A DNA stretch of 64,000 nt from Takakia lepidozioides. Taxonomy: Eukaryota; Streptophyta; Takakiopsida; Takakiales; Takakiaceae. The position numbers were made by a program, and so were the translations under genes. The notes beneath the pieces are model-generated. The model saw only the letters and a list, made by a program, of their open reading frames with translations, was not told the DNA's origin and did no database searches. The stretch lies in assembly GCA_030704615.1 (NCBI GenBank), contig CM060733.1, positions 62,124,001 to 62,188,000 on the forward strand, read 5' to 3'. Shown in pieces: positions 1 to 11,600 of this stretch (within the stretch, counting starts at the first letter, position 1; the number at the start of each line of letters is the position of its first letter).

Positions 1-8
1 AAAGGAGC

Positions 9-2179
9 ATGTATGACTACATCCAAGACAGCGTTTTCCCGGGACAAGGAGCCAGGAAAGTGTTCTTGTTCAAAATGTCCACAAAAGGTGAGGGCAGCGG
101 GGTCAGCCTGGTTAAACGTATGCAGAAGGGTGGCGATCTTGGCAACTGCTTCCTTATGTTCGATCATGTCAAGAGGGTTAAAGACTGGACCACAATGGCA
201 TGTCATGTTTACGACCCTGTGTACCAGCGGGTCATGACAATTGCAGTGTGTGACATGCAGTCAGAGGACACAGATTCACAACAGCTCATGTGGGAAGCTC
301 TCATTCGAGTTATGGCCTCCAATGGTCTCCCATCTCCCAATTTCGTTGGTTTCATGGCCGATAGTGCTCAAGCTAACTTCAACGCTGTCCGCATTGTGTT
401 CGGGACGGGAGACCCAAAAGTGCCAATGCCTGGAAGAGAACGTACATGTCTTTTCCATTGGACACAATCCCTGGACAAACACACAAAGACATACATCAAG
501 CCAGATATGCAGACTATGCATCGCCAACTGTGCAACCAGTACAAAGACGCCAAAACTATGGGGGAAGCGAATACATTGTTCCAGACAATTCGTGCCTGGT
601 GGTACTCATCTGGAGCGGCATCGGAGGACAGCATGAGGGCACTGCAAGACTGGTTCGCATTTTGGCACTTCCGTTACCGACAGTGGGGAGCGGCCATGAC
701 AACGGTGAGTGGTTTGTATTCACCTTCGTTTGGGTGCTTCGGATATATCTTTCAGGGTCCAATCCTAATATCGGCTTTCTGTTTTTTTGCCTTGCAGCAT
801 ATGTCCATTGAGGAGATGGCGGACATGCCTTCTTGCAATCTTGCGGAGACAGTGCACAATGCCTGGTTGCAGCAATCCGGCAAAAAAGGAGAGATTTGTA
901 TGCGGCGACGGCCGATGACCTCATTCGTGCTCTGCAGCAGCAAACCAGATATAGGTCATTCTTGAGGGGTGGCCTTGGTGGCAAAGGTCCGGACAGGAGC
1001 GAGTTGATGTTGCGGGCAGCTGGAAGATCAGGGGATCCCAGCAAAATAGCGCGGGCAGTGAGCATATGTGCAGATGGCACCCCTCTCGTGGGAAGAGTTC
1101 CCCATCTGGAAGGCGAAGAGAGATTCGGGTCTTGCAAACGGAAATTGGACACCCCTCCGGGATCGGATGCAGATTCCCATAGGGCGGACAGGGTGAACTT
1201 CTCGACGCCACGTGTTCCCTTGGATCAGAGATGGAATTGCGGAACATCCACAGGTGAGGGCTACTCTGCCCCAGACCGGACCCCTGCATCAAGCATTGTC
1301 ACTGCAATGGTTGAAGACCAGAACGTGGTGCCGCATATAATCGAGTCCATGGGCTTGGACGAGGTTTGGCATATAGAACGCACAAGTGCTGGATCTCGTG
1401 TGAAATGCGCGGCGATCAGGGCCACCAATCATGAAAAATGTACATCATTAATCTCCAGAGGGAAAGAACGCACTGCAGCTCCTACATTCACGGGTTTGTT
1501 TCTCCCTTACGGACAAGGCGAGGCAAAGAACCACAAGTTCTGGTTCTGCGCTGACGATTGTGGGAGATGTGTGCATGGTACAGTGAGGCCTTCCGTGGTA
1601 AGGAAGCCTACTCCACCAACCGTGTGGCCTGTGAAGATGGGCACAGGTCTCACTCACCGAGAGATCGCAATGCTGGAAGAGGCGGGTTTCTCCCTAGCCA
1701 GACATTCCATTGCACGTGAAGGTGCTTCAAGTGGAAGCGGTTCACGGGTACCTCCGCCTGACGCTCACTTGTGGCCAACCAGACGGAATGGGAAGCTGGT
1801 TCGACGATTCCCTCCAACCGCAGAACACTACGGCAAAATTGAGTCCGCCAGAATGCTTCACGCTCGTGTTGCGGGAACAATGGAAGTGCCTGATCCAGGG
1901 TATGGTCGGGTCTTCACCATGATCTCATCCGCATCTGCGCTGCAGGACAGGACGTACGAAATCACTGTTTCCAATTTTCCCAATTGTACATGTCCTGATT
2001 TTGTTGGTATGCTTTCAAGTAGTTTGGGAAAGAGAGGGAAGTTCATACCGTGCAAACACCTTTACTTCGTCTTCTTGAGAAGGATGGTTTGTGATCCAAA
2101 GCGCGACTTCTTCATTCACCAAGCCACTATGAGTTTCAACGAAGTCAACACACTTCTACAGCGGGATACAAGCCCATAA
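9..2179 (+). pseudogene. MULE-like transposase with C-terminal SWIM zinc finger, 5' truncated
   Basis: The protein resembles plant Mutator-like (MULE) transposases. The first exon (9-704) reads through the window edge and contains spaced acidic residues (CDMQSED, FMADSAQ) and a CLFHW motif, as in the catalytic core of this superfamily. A 93-bp intron fits 705-797 (GTGAGT donor, TTGCAG acceptor, phase 0). The second exon starts in the same frame, but the reading frame changes near a six-A run at 882-887. From there a long frame runs to 2179 and ends in a SWIM signature (CTC then CKH, about 1989-2067), a zinc-binding DNA or protein contact domain. The frame break could be a true mutation or a homopolymer sequencing error. 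The 5' part is outside the window; related 5' halves lie at 19556-21380 and 38030-39110, and another core at 51046. The MULE assignment rests on motif layout, not on a search. Confidence 0.7.
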
Positions 2180-2360
2180 AAATGTGTTTTCCTTGACTAC
2201 AACTTGTAATGGAATGACTGTTCAAGTCCAGTGACTCTCAATGTATGTCGTCTAACATCTTTGCTATGCGTGGGTCAATGCATTTGTCGCATTGGTTTGT
2301 CATTCTCTTTTCATTAGCAAACACAAGAAACTACCTTCAGATAGACAGATGATCAAATCA

Positions 2361-2591
2361 ACCTCGTCTCAACACGAGGTTTACTTGAAGTTCTCCAAAT
2401 CCTCCTTGTGTTGACACAAGGATGATTTTAGTTCTCAGAAAACAACATCGTGTCAACACGAAGTTCATTTTTGTTCCAGGAAAACAACCTCGTGTTAACA
2501 CGAGGTTTTGTTGAAGTTCTCCAAATCCCCCTTGTGTCGACACGAGGTTCATTTCAGTTCTACGAAATGAAGCTCCTGTTAACAGAAGGTT
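2361..2591. repeat. Tandem array of degenerate 20-22 bp palindromes, 42-bp period
   Basis: Six palindromes of the type CCTCGTGT-AACACGAGG start near 2361, 2403, 2444, 2486, 2528 and 2570, a regular period of about 42 bp. The copy at 2486-2507 is a perfect inverted repeat. The spacers share GTTCT and are of two alternating kinds (TTGAAGTTCTCCAAATC and AGTTCTnnGAAA). The array lies just 3' of the MULE-like gene and could fold into a row of hairpins. No function is known to me. Confidence 0.85.
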
Positions 2592-2699
2592 GAACTCCAG
2601 GAAAGCCCAAAACCCTTCATCCGTTTCACCTTCATGTGGTGAAATCAGCAGTTGGGGGCTCCACGGTTATAGGCCCACCTTCTTTGTGGTGACGTGGCA

Positions 2700-2830
2700 T
2701 GACCTGGACCAGGCTCACGCCACGTCAGCATCAGCGCCATGTCAGCAGCGTGAGCGTAGGCTCACGCCACGTCATCATTGTGTGAGCGTACGCTCACACG
2801 CTCACGCGCCAGGCTCACGCGGTAGCGTCG
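2700..2830. repeat. GTGAGCG / CGCTCAC-rich palindromic cluster
   Basis: The stretch repeats GCTCACGCC and GTGAGCG on both strands and holds a perfect 20-bp palindrome at 2780-2799. It separates the palindrome array from the PPR remnant. It may be a further degenerate inverted-repeat unit; nothing coding is seen. Confidence 0.6.
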
Positions 2831-4010
2831 TTGTCGTGGAACACGATGCTTGCAGGGTATGCACAGCAGGGGCACGGGATGGAGGCTTTGGAGACCTATG
2901 AACAAATGATGGGGGAAGTGGTGAAGCCCGACCACATCACGTTTGTGTGCGTTTGCAGTGCGTATGCAAGCCTGGCAGCCCTGGAAAAGGGCATGGTTGC
3001 ATCGCCAAAGTTGGAATTGTACTAGATGTGGTTCTGAACAATACCCTCGTGGACATGTATGCCAGATGTGGAATGCGATGATCGCAGGATATGCCCAGCA
3101 TGTTGTCATAGGGAGGTCCTGCAACTATTTGAAGGAATACAAAAGAACGGCTTGAAGCTGGACAACCTTTATATGTGTTCTCTCTGCATGCAGCCACACT
3201 GGCCTACTGAATGAAGTTAGACACTACTTCGATTCCCTTAGTCAAGATCATGGTATCACTCCGACAGTAACGCACTTTAGCTGCATGGTGGACCTTCTTG
3301 GACGTGCGGGACAACAGGATGAGGCAGTGGACCCGATTAATAAAATGCCAATCAATCCAGATGTTGTGGTGTGGAAGGCCTTGCTTGGTGCTTGCAGAAT
3401 CCATGGCAATGTGGAGATGGCTAAACGTGTGGCAACATCTATCCTCAAGTAGGATGAACAGGATGCCACGACTTATGTGTTGCTATCAAACATCTATGTT
3501 GCAGTTGGCAGGTGGGATGATACTGCACAAGTGAGAAGAATGATGAAGGTGAGAGGGGTTAAAAAGGAGCCAGGTCGCTGCTGCATTGAGGTTGGCAATA
3601 GGGTGCACACCTTCGTTGTAGATGACAAGTTGCATCCCTGAATTAAGGAAATCCATGCTGAGCTGAGAAGATTGTCTGGGCAGATGAAGGAGGTGGGGTA
3701 TGTGCCTAACACGCACTTTGTATTGCATGATGTGGGGAGGAGGAAAAGGAATTTTCTCTTAACCACCACAGTGAGAAGCTGGCCATTGGTTTTGGGCTGA
3801 TCAGACGACCCCTAGGACGCCACTCCATCTCATCAAGAATCTTCGAGTGTGTGGTGACTGCCAAACCTCCACCAAATTCATCTCAAAGATTGTTGGCCCA
3901 CCATTTCCTGGGAGTATTGACCATCATGGGGTCTACCCGGCATAGGTGGGAAGTCAGCCCATAATTGCACTTGACTGAAAGGGTGTTTTTTGACTGATTC
4001 TGGTGACAGT
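2831..4010 (+). pseudogene. PPR (PLS class, E/E+/DYW-type) pseudogene
   Basis: Pieces of an organellar RNA-editing type PPR protein can be read in shifting frames. A PPR unit (SWNTMLAGYAQQG, EALETYEQMM, VKPDHITF) covers 2831-3000. A further unit and the usual terminal L/S segment follow, then an E motif (VVVWKALLGACRIHGNVEMA, about 3360-3425). An E+-like stretch (YVLLSNIYVAVGRWDD) lies near 3476-3525. The start of a DYW domain (QMKEVGYVPNT) lies near 3680-3712. In-frame stops (for example near 3212, 3450 and 3640) and several frameshifts disable it. The DYW end is decayed; a TGATTCTGGTGA string near 4000 could be the remains of the final D-F-W-stop. Intact members would be imported into plastids or mitochondria to bind RNA. 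The PPR identity is secure; the exact boundaries are not. Confidence 0.85.
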
Positions 4011-4330
4011 GGATGGAACTTAGCGTGCTGTCCTAATTCTAGGTTTGGGTGGTGGAGCTTCTCCAAGGCTTGAAGATGAAAGTGAATACGAATTTTAATG
4101 AGCTTGATGAGAGGGGCAGCCTTGTGCACAAGTTTGTTCAGCATCTTAAATTTGGACATGTTTGTTTGTTTCTCGTGATGTGGCTTTGGATGGAGCCCTC
4201 GACAAACTTGCATGAATATTGTCAAAAGCTAGCCTTAACCCACCAAGATCCAATCCCATGGTGGCTGCTTGAAAGTTCATATAGTGATTGTAAGGGTATT
4301 TGGGTATGTTGTTATTGATTGATGCGGCTT
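4010..4330. repeat. Duplicated segment, partner of 14393-14735
   Basis: From about AGTGGATGGAA to GTTGTTATTGATTGATGCGGCTTG this segment closely matches 14399-14730, with scattered substitutions. It begins where the PPR pseudogene ends and may be that gene's old 3' untranslated region. The second copy lies just right of the chromovirus, so one PPR 3' end may have been duplicated before the element inserted. Confidence 0.8.
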
Positions 4331-4428
4331 GACTGCCTCACACTATAACATCGGTTTGTGCATGTTGGAGTTCAAGGTTGGGGGTAACTACTTGAAAAAA
4401 CTGCTCCTCCTTGTGGATCTACTGGTTT

Positions 4429-4429
<1 letters not shown>

Positions 4430-4464
<35 letters not shown>
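4430..4464. repeat. (CT)n microsatellite
   Basis: A run of about 17 CT dinucleotides, interrupted near its start by TTT. Confidence 0.95.
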
Positions 4465-4468
<4 letters not shown>

Positions 4469-4574
4469 CAGCTTGTAATTTTAGTTTTTGTTCCTGCAGG
4501 TTCTGAAGCATTTGTTGATGCATAGTCCTCCAGAACAAGCTCTGATCCTGTTGCCTCGCTGCTGTCAAGTGTGA

Positions 4575-6150
4575 ATGGATTTGAGGTGTCTCATCACGTG
4601 TGGAAGTGTCTGCATATTGGGCAGAAAAGGGGGTTCAACTCCCCCTCACTTCTTGGCAGGATTTACCAAGCATGGGTGTGGTAGGAATACTTTGGAGACC
4701 TATGTGCAAATGTTGCGCGAAGGGGTGAAGCCCAACCACATCACATTTGTTTGTGTTTGCAATGCGTGTGCAAGCCTAGGAGCTCTGGAAAAGGGGAAAG
4801 AGGTCCCTACTGACATCGTCAAAGCTGGAATTGTACCAGATGTCATTCTGAACACTGCCCTGGTGGAAATGTATGTCAAATGTGCATGCATCGAGGATCC
4901 CAAGGGAGTGCTTGAAAGTATGGCTGAACGAGATGTGGTGTTGTGGAGTGTGATGATTGCAGGCTATGCACAGCAAGGATGCGGGATGGAGGCTTTAGAG
5001 ACCTATGAGCAAGTGATGTGCGAAGGGGTGAAGCCCAACCACATAACGTTTGTTTTTGTTTGCAATGCGTGTGCAAGCCTTGGAGCTCTAGAAAAAGGGA
5101 AAGAGGTCCATGGTGACATCGTCAAAGCTGGAAATGTACCAGATGTCATCCTGAACACTGCCCTGGTCGACATGTATGCACGGGATGGAGGCTTTGGAGA
5201 CCTATGAGCAAGTGATGTGCGAAGGGGGGAGGGGATTCCACGCCTGGATTGCCCTTGCATTCAGATGCTGCCCTCCGCAAGCCTAGCACCCTGGAAAAGG
5301 GCAAGAGGTGCATGGTTGCATCACCAAATCTGTGAAGGGAGGGTTCAACACTATGGCCGAACGTGATGTGGTGTCATGGAACATGATGCTTGCAGGGTAT
5401 GCACAGCAGGGGCCCGGGAGGAGGCTTTGGATACCTATGAGCAAATGATGGGGGAAGGGGTGAAGCCCAACCACATCAGGTTTGTGCATTTGCAGTGTGT
5501 GTGCAAGCTTGGCAGCCCTGGAAAAGGGCAGAGGGTTTATGGTTGCATCGCCAAAGCTGGAATTCTACCAGATGTGGTTCTGAACAATACCCTCGTGGAC
5601 ATGTATGCCAAATGTGGGTGCATCGAGGATGTGGAGGGAGTGTTTGACCATATGGCCAAACGAGTGTGGTAGGCTTGGAGTGCCATGATCGCATGATATG
5701 CACAGCAGGGGCACGGGATGGAGGCTATGGAGACCTACAAGCAAATGATGTGGGAAGGGGTGAAGCCTGACCACATCACGTGTGTTGGTGTTTGCAACGT
5801 GTGTGCAAGCCTTGTAGCCCTGGAGAAGGGCAGAGAGGTTCATAGTGACATTGTCAAAGTTGGAATTGTACCAGATGTCATTCCGAACACTGCCCTGGTG
5901 GATATGTATGCCAAATGTGGGTGCATTGAAGACGCGAAGGGAGTTTTCGACAATATGGCTAAACGAAATGTGGTGTCTTGGAGTGCCCTAACAGCAACAT
6001 GGGTGTGGGATGGAGGCTATGGAGACCTATGAGCAAATGATGCAGGAAAGGGGTGAAGCCAAATCACATCATGTTCTTGTGCATTTGCAATGTGTGTGCG
6101 AGCCTGGCAGCCCTGGGCACAATTATTCATGTTGTAGACAGCATAAAGTA
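4575..6150 (+). pseudogene. PPR repeat array, PLS class, several frames
   Basis: An open frame at 4575-5207 (210 codons) holds consecutive PPR units with the phrases EGVKPNHITFV, CNACASLGALEKGKEVH, DIVKAG, PDVILNTALVDMY, MAERDVV and MIAGYAQQG. After an abrupt break more units continue at about 5290-5672, 5718-6032 and 6010-6150, again with MYAKCGCIED and VVSWSA. Stops, frame changes and a missing start for the later parts make it a pseudogene or tandem fragments. The same DNA phrase (GGATGGAGGCT then GGAGACCTATGAGCAA) recurs near 2879, 4984, 5183, 5716 and 6007. Units are therefore near copies at the DNA level, suggesting growth by unequal exchange. No E or DYW domain follows. Confidence 0.85.
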
Positions 6151-7098
6151 GAGGGAGTGTTTGAGAGAGATTCGTCATTGCATAATGTTACCCTGTTTGT
6201 GGCTCAGGGTATATATATGCTGGTGGCGGGATTTTCCCGACTCCCCAAATATCTGCCTAAGGCCGTCTGGCGCTACCGTATGTCTTACATAGGCTTCCAT
6301 ATGTATGCTCTATCAGATCGATACCAACCGAAGCAAGTGGGAAGATTTGGCAGTTGTCTTTGGCATGGTCATTGGCTACAGACATATCTTCTTCCTCATG
6401 ATAAAGTTTACTGAGGATGTGAGCCCAATCCTCCGCTCGCTCCTTGCCAAGCCTGCCCAGACTGCCTGACACGGAAAAATTCGGCTGTCCAGAACACAAT
6501 TCGACCCCTCTCTATGACACCATCCCCTGTCCATGATGCCGCTGCGGTATTCCACAGGCAAGCAATTTGGTGCGTCCCCATGCTGATTCTTACAACAAGG
6601 AAAAAATACCTATCACTATCTTAGGTAATCTAACAACTGCGCCAACAGTGCTGCTGTGAACATGATACGGCAGCAATGGTAAGGCATGAAAGAGGGTGAT
6701 TGATGGTTAACACTTCTAGCGGGACTGGAAAATTCATCTGGATCTCATTCACTGGTGGGAATTTGCAATAACAAAGCCTCTAGCTGAGAATATTGTTTTC
6801 CTTGCTTTTGGTTAGCTCCGTTGTAGAGAGAGCTGGTGGCACAAGAGTCTGATACAGAAATGTGAGGTAATTATTCTAGTCTATCAGTGGGGAATCCAGA
6901 GATTAATGAAGCGATAAAGGTGGCAGTTACTTGTCCTGCCTCAATCATAGCAACAACCATTACTTCTAGGTACATAATTTATTGCTACACAAATTTTGTC
7001 ATTGGCGCCTGCTGTGTATTATATTCTGCAGTGAAAAGCCTTGGACGGCTGCTTCTTTTTCCCTTGTTGAACGGATGGAATGCAACTGATCTGAGAAT
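6151..7098. other. Non-coding stretch left of the chromovirus
   Basis: I see no recognisable gene here. Short frames (6257-6499 minus, 6887-7195 plus) show no motif. GTATT at 7099-7103 is the left target-site copy of the element that follows. Confidence 0.6.
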
Positions 7099-7103
7099 GT
7101 ATT

Positions 7104-7824
7104 TGTCGCGGCCCTTTGCCTTGAGGGCAGGGGGGTCGGGACACAAGAGGGGCTGCCCCTGTGGTGGGGGCAGTAGCAGCGATAGGGGGGGCTGAAGCAC
7201 CCTTGAGTGCCCAAGGCACTCAAGGAGGCGGAGGCGCTCACTAGGTGGAGCCCCGCACACCGGGTTGCGGTGGGGGTGGCTCCACAAGGGGTGGTGGTAG
7301 CTTAGCGGGACTTAGTGGGGGTGGCATAGGACTCACCATGGGGTGGAGACCTCGAGGTGGGAGTCGTGGGCGTCTTGGGACTCATCACGGTCCATTGGGG
7401 CCGCGGTGAGTGGGCCAAGACTCACCGCGACTCACCACCGGGAATCGAGGGTCTTCGTGGTGGTTCGCCATAAAATGGCATGGCTGGTTTTGAAACCCCC
7501 GCGGACAGCTACAGAAGTATATATAGGGAGTAGTAACCCCGAGAACGGTGCAAGCCCGTTGGTGACCAAAAACTAGTGAGTAAGCGAGCGAGCCGGAAAG
7601 CGACCAAAGAGTGGGGAGCTGTTCCGGACTGCCAACTACCAAAGGGAATTCCCGCTGGTTCCAAATCGGTGGAGGGTTCTTTGGGAGAACAAAGGGGGGA
7701 CCGTTATGCCCGGTGAGCAGCCGAAGCTCCAAGTTGGCCCGGCGGCCAGGTTGGGAGTCAGGGCGCGCATCAAAGCGAGTAACTATGACTTGAAGGGGAG
7801 CTTACCGAAGTGAGGTGCGCGACA
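7104..7824 (+). repeat. 5' LTR of the chromovirus
   Basis: A 721-bp long terminal repeat, TG...CA bounded. A TATATATA box at 7518-7525 is the likely core promoter for the element's RNA. The U3 part is G-rich with repeated GGGGGTGG-type strings. Confidence 0.93.
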
Positions 7825-7826
7825 CT

Positions 7827-7838
7827 TGGTATCAGAGC
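7827..7838 (+). promoter_or_regulatory. Primer-binding site, tRNA-iMet type
   Basis: TGGTATCAGAGC begins two bases after the left LTR. It is the classic plant retrotransposon site complementary to the 3' end of initiator methionine tRNA. Confidence 0.95.
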
Positions 7839-7879
7839 TTAGAGTTCAGTACGCGATCGTCCTTGGGATTGGCCTCATC

Positions 7880-8650
7880 ATGGGGTCGGGCAAGCCAAAG
7901 CGAAAGCGGAACGGCCCAAAAGATGATGATCCTGGTGAGCCCGATGGGGGCGACGTGTCACCGAGGCGGCCGTTTGAGGAAGCGATGAATGTTTCCGAAA
8001 ACGAGGCCGCTCAAGAGCGGGAGGAATCCGAGGAGTCGGAGCCCGAGGAATCCTTGAGAGCTCCGACAAACCAAGAGATGCCTCCCATGCCGGCAGCCTT
8101 TTGGGAAGGGTTGTTGGCGCAGTTTGGCGGGACGTTGAAAAACGTGTTGAAGGCGGCTAATGCCACTTCCACTAAGGCAAAGTTTAAGGTGAAGCCTAAG
8201 GAACCCGGCACCTTCGAGGGCGTTTGAAATCGGAAGGCACTCAACACCTGGCTCCTGGAGCTAGAGCAGTACTTCCGGGCGGCAAGTTGAGTGACGAGGA
8301 TCGGGTGGAAGTGGCTCCCACCTATTTGAGGGGCTATGCTCAACAATGGTGGCAGAAACGCCTTCACGACCGAGGCCCAAGCCCGGAAACCTTGAACTGG
8401 AGTGGGTTCAAGGAATTGATGAAGAGACAGTTTGTGCCCCTCAACGCATCCTGGCTTGCCCGGGACAAGATGAGGAATTTGAAGCAAACAGATGACATTC
8501 GGGGTATGTCCAGGCTTTCAATGTGCTGTTGCTTGAAGTCGCGGACATGGCAGAACCAGAAATGGTCTTCAACTTTGTGGCGGGACTGGCCCCATGGGCC
8601 AGGCGGAAGTGGAGGAGAAGCCACCCAAGACTTTGAACGAGGCAATTGAG
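7880..8650 (+). pseudogene. Chromovirus gag, disrupted
   Basis: Gag would form the virus-like particle. The likely start is the ATG at 7880 (MGSGKPKRKR), since the earlier ATG lies inside the primer-binding region. An acidic N-terminal segment is followed by typical Ty3 capsid phrases: ALNTWLLELEQYF, YLRGYAQQWWQ and WSGFKELMKRQFVP. A TGA interrupts at 8225-8227, and the frame changes near 8285, near 8500 and again near 8590, after which the reading continues as the gag-pol frame. All pieces together give a normal gag length. The breaks leave no functional gag in this copy. Confidence 0.85.
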
Positions 8651-11600
8651 AGGGCTGAATGTTTCTCGGATGTCCCTAGGGGTGAGAGACAAGGCCGTAC
8701 GGAGCTGAACCACAAGAAGACCCGGCGGGAAGGTGACTCCTTCCGACCGGAAAAGAAGTGGGATAGGCCACGCGGCGACAATGGCACGTGGAAATCGAAG
8801 GGAGGGCCTTCACACGTCAAGGCGGCACCCGGTGCTTCAAAAAGAAAAGCGGGTGGAGCGGCTTATGGCGGACAGAAGGCAACCTTTGATGGAGTGTGTT
8901 TCAATTGCGGGGAGCCCGGGCACATGGCCAAGAAGTGCACAAAACCTCGACAATTGAACATGACTCGGGCAACCATGGAGCTGTTGGAAGATACCATCAG
9001 TCGCTTGGTGGAAGCGGTGGTCGCCAGGACTTGCAAGGTAGGCAACTATTCTTGTGAGTTGTATCAGGAAACTGGCGCCCTGCGTAAAGGGAGTCAGTTA
9101 TTGTTCGTGGATGGGATAATATCCGGAACTAACGTGTTGTTGTTGGTGGACACAAGAGCGTCGCACTCCTTCATGACGCCGGCGGCGGCGCGAAAGTTGG
9201 GACTCTCGACAAGTGACGTGGGGGCCTCTATTGAGGTGCGCTCTGCCAAAGGAGAACCTCAGTTGGCGACAAGGTTGGCGTTTGATGTTCCTCTTCAACT
9301 GGGGAGTTGGGAAGGTCGTGAGAACTTCACCATCTGCGAGATCGATGGAGTGGATCTCATTTTGGGGATGACCTTTTTGAGCAAATCCGGAGCGGTCATA
9401 GATGGCCGCAAGAGAGTAGTCACGCTGCCATGTGGGAATGGTGGCGAGGTTTTACGAGTGTCGGAAACGCCCAAATCCGTGGGAGGGCGAATAAACCTTC
9501 TGTCAGCAAAGGAGTGGGCCGTGGAGGAGGCACACGAGTCCCAGTTTTTGCTTTACATTAGAGAAGTGAAAGGAGAAGGCGATGGGGAGCCGAGCCCAGA
9601 TTGGATCAAGGGGATTTTGGAGAAATACCAGGATGTGATGCCGGAGGATTTACCAAGCGGCTTGCCACCGCGAAGAGGAGTTGACCACAAGATTGAGGTG
9701 ATACCGGGATCGGAACCGCCTGCCAAGGCGCCCTACCGGTTGAGCCACAGAGAGTTGGTTGAGCTGAAGACTCAGCTCAAGGATCTAATGTCAAAGGGGT
9801 ACATCCGGCCGAGTAAGTCACCTTACGGAGCCCCGGTGCTATTCGCAGACAAGAAGGATGGGACACTGCGGATGTGTGTCGATTACAGGGCTTTGAATAA
9901 GGTGACTATTAAAAACCGGTACCCTTTGCCAAGGATTGACGACCTTTTCGACCGGTTGGCAGGAGCGAAGTTTTTCAGCCGGATCGACTTGCGCTCCGGC
10001 TATCATCAAATTCGGGTGGCGGAAGGAGATGAGGAGAAGACCGCGTGCAGGACAAGGTATGGTTCATATGAGTTCTTGGTGATGCCTTTTGGGCTCACTA
10101 ATGACCTTTAGCACGCTGATGGCCTTTTTCAGGAGTGGTTGGACGACTTTGTGATCGTGTACATCGACGACATCTTGGTGTACTCGAAAACAAAGGAGGA
10201 ACACCTGGAGCACCTCAAAAGGGTGTTCCAAAAGTTGCGGGAAAGGAAGCTGTACGCCAAAGCTTCAAAATGCAAATTCGGGGTCACGAAAGTGGAGTTC
10301 TTGGGGCATGTGATTACACAGGATGGGATCAAAATGGATGACAGAAAGGTGAGGGCGATCTTGGACTAGGAGCCTCCGACTTCGGTCCCAGGAGTGCGAT
10401 CCTTCCTAGGACTCGCCTCCTATTACCGGAAGTATGTGAGAAATTTCGCCAAGATCGCGGGGCCGCTGTCGGACCTTCTGTGTAAATCCAAAGTCTGGGT
10501 ATGGAACACATTTTGTGGCCAAGCTTTTGCTGAATTGAAGCAGCGGATGGCGGAAGCTCCAGTCTTGAAAATCCCGGAGTTCGATCGTCCATTTGAGATT
10601 CATACAGATGCGTCGGACTTCGCGATTGGGGGTATACTTATGCAAGATGAACGTCCAGTGGCTTACGAAAGTAAGAAACTGAATGAAGTGGAGCGACGGT
10701 GGCCGACGCACGAAAAAGAGATGAAGGCGGTGGTGCACTGTCTTGAGCTTTGGCGCCACTATGTTGGTTCCAACCCAGTGAAGGTGTTCACGGACAATGT
10801 CACGGTGAAGTATTTTGCCACGCAGCCCAAGTTGTCCCCAAAACAACTTAGGTGGCAAGATACTTTGGCGGTGTTCGACGTGGATATCCAGTACAAACCG
10901 GGACGAGACAACGTGGTGGCCGATGCTTTAAGTAGAAAGCAGCAGCTCTTGTTGGTGTACAAGGGCGAGACGGCGCTCCAAAGGAAGATCCGGAAGGCTC
11001 ACCAGAAGGATGAACTGGCGAAGTCCGTGATGCAGGACTTGAGGATGGGGGTTAAATCGCAGTTCCACTTGCAAAATGGACTGCTCCGGTATAAGCAAAA
11101 GCGTCTCTACGTGCCAAAGGGAGGGATTAGAGATAGCCTCTTGAGAGAATGCCATGATAGCCCGCTTGCGGGCCACGGCGGAGCCAAGCGCACTGCGGCA
11201 CTCTTGAAGAAAGAGTATTTCTGGCCCAAACTGAGGGAGGAGGCAGAGGAGTATGTCAAGACATGCACCACATGCCAACAAAACCGGAGCGAGTACAAAA
11301 AGAACCCTTGCCGATTCCAGAGGGGACTTGGGAAAGCGTCTCGATGGATTTCATGACTGCTATGCCGTTGTCAAAAGGATTCGATGCAATCATGGTGGTG
11401 GTGAATAGGTTCAGTAAAATGGGCCATTTCATCCCCACCAAGGAGACGGCAACGGCGCAGGAGACAGGGCAACTTTACTTCGCCCACGTCTTAAAGCATC
11501 ATGGAGTCCCGAAGGATATTGTCTCAGATCGCGATCCAAAGTTTACGAGTAAATTTTGGAGGACACTTTGGAAGAAGATGGGGACGAGGCTGAAGATGAG

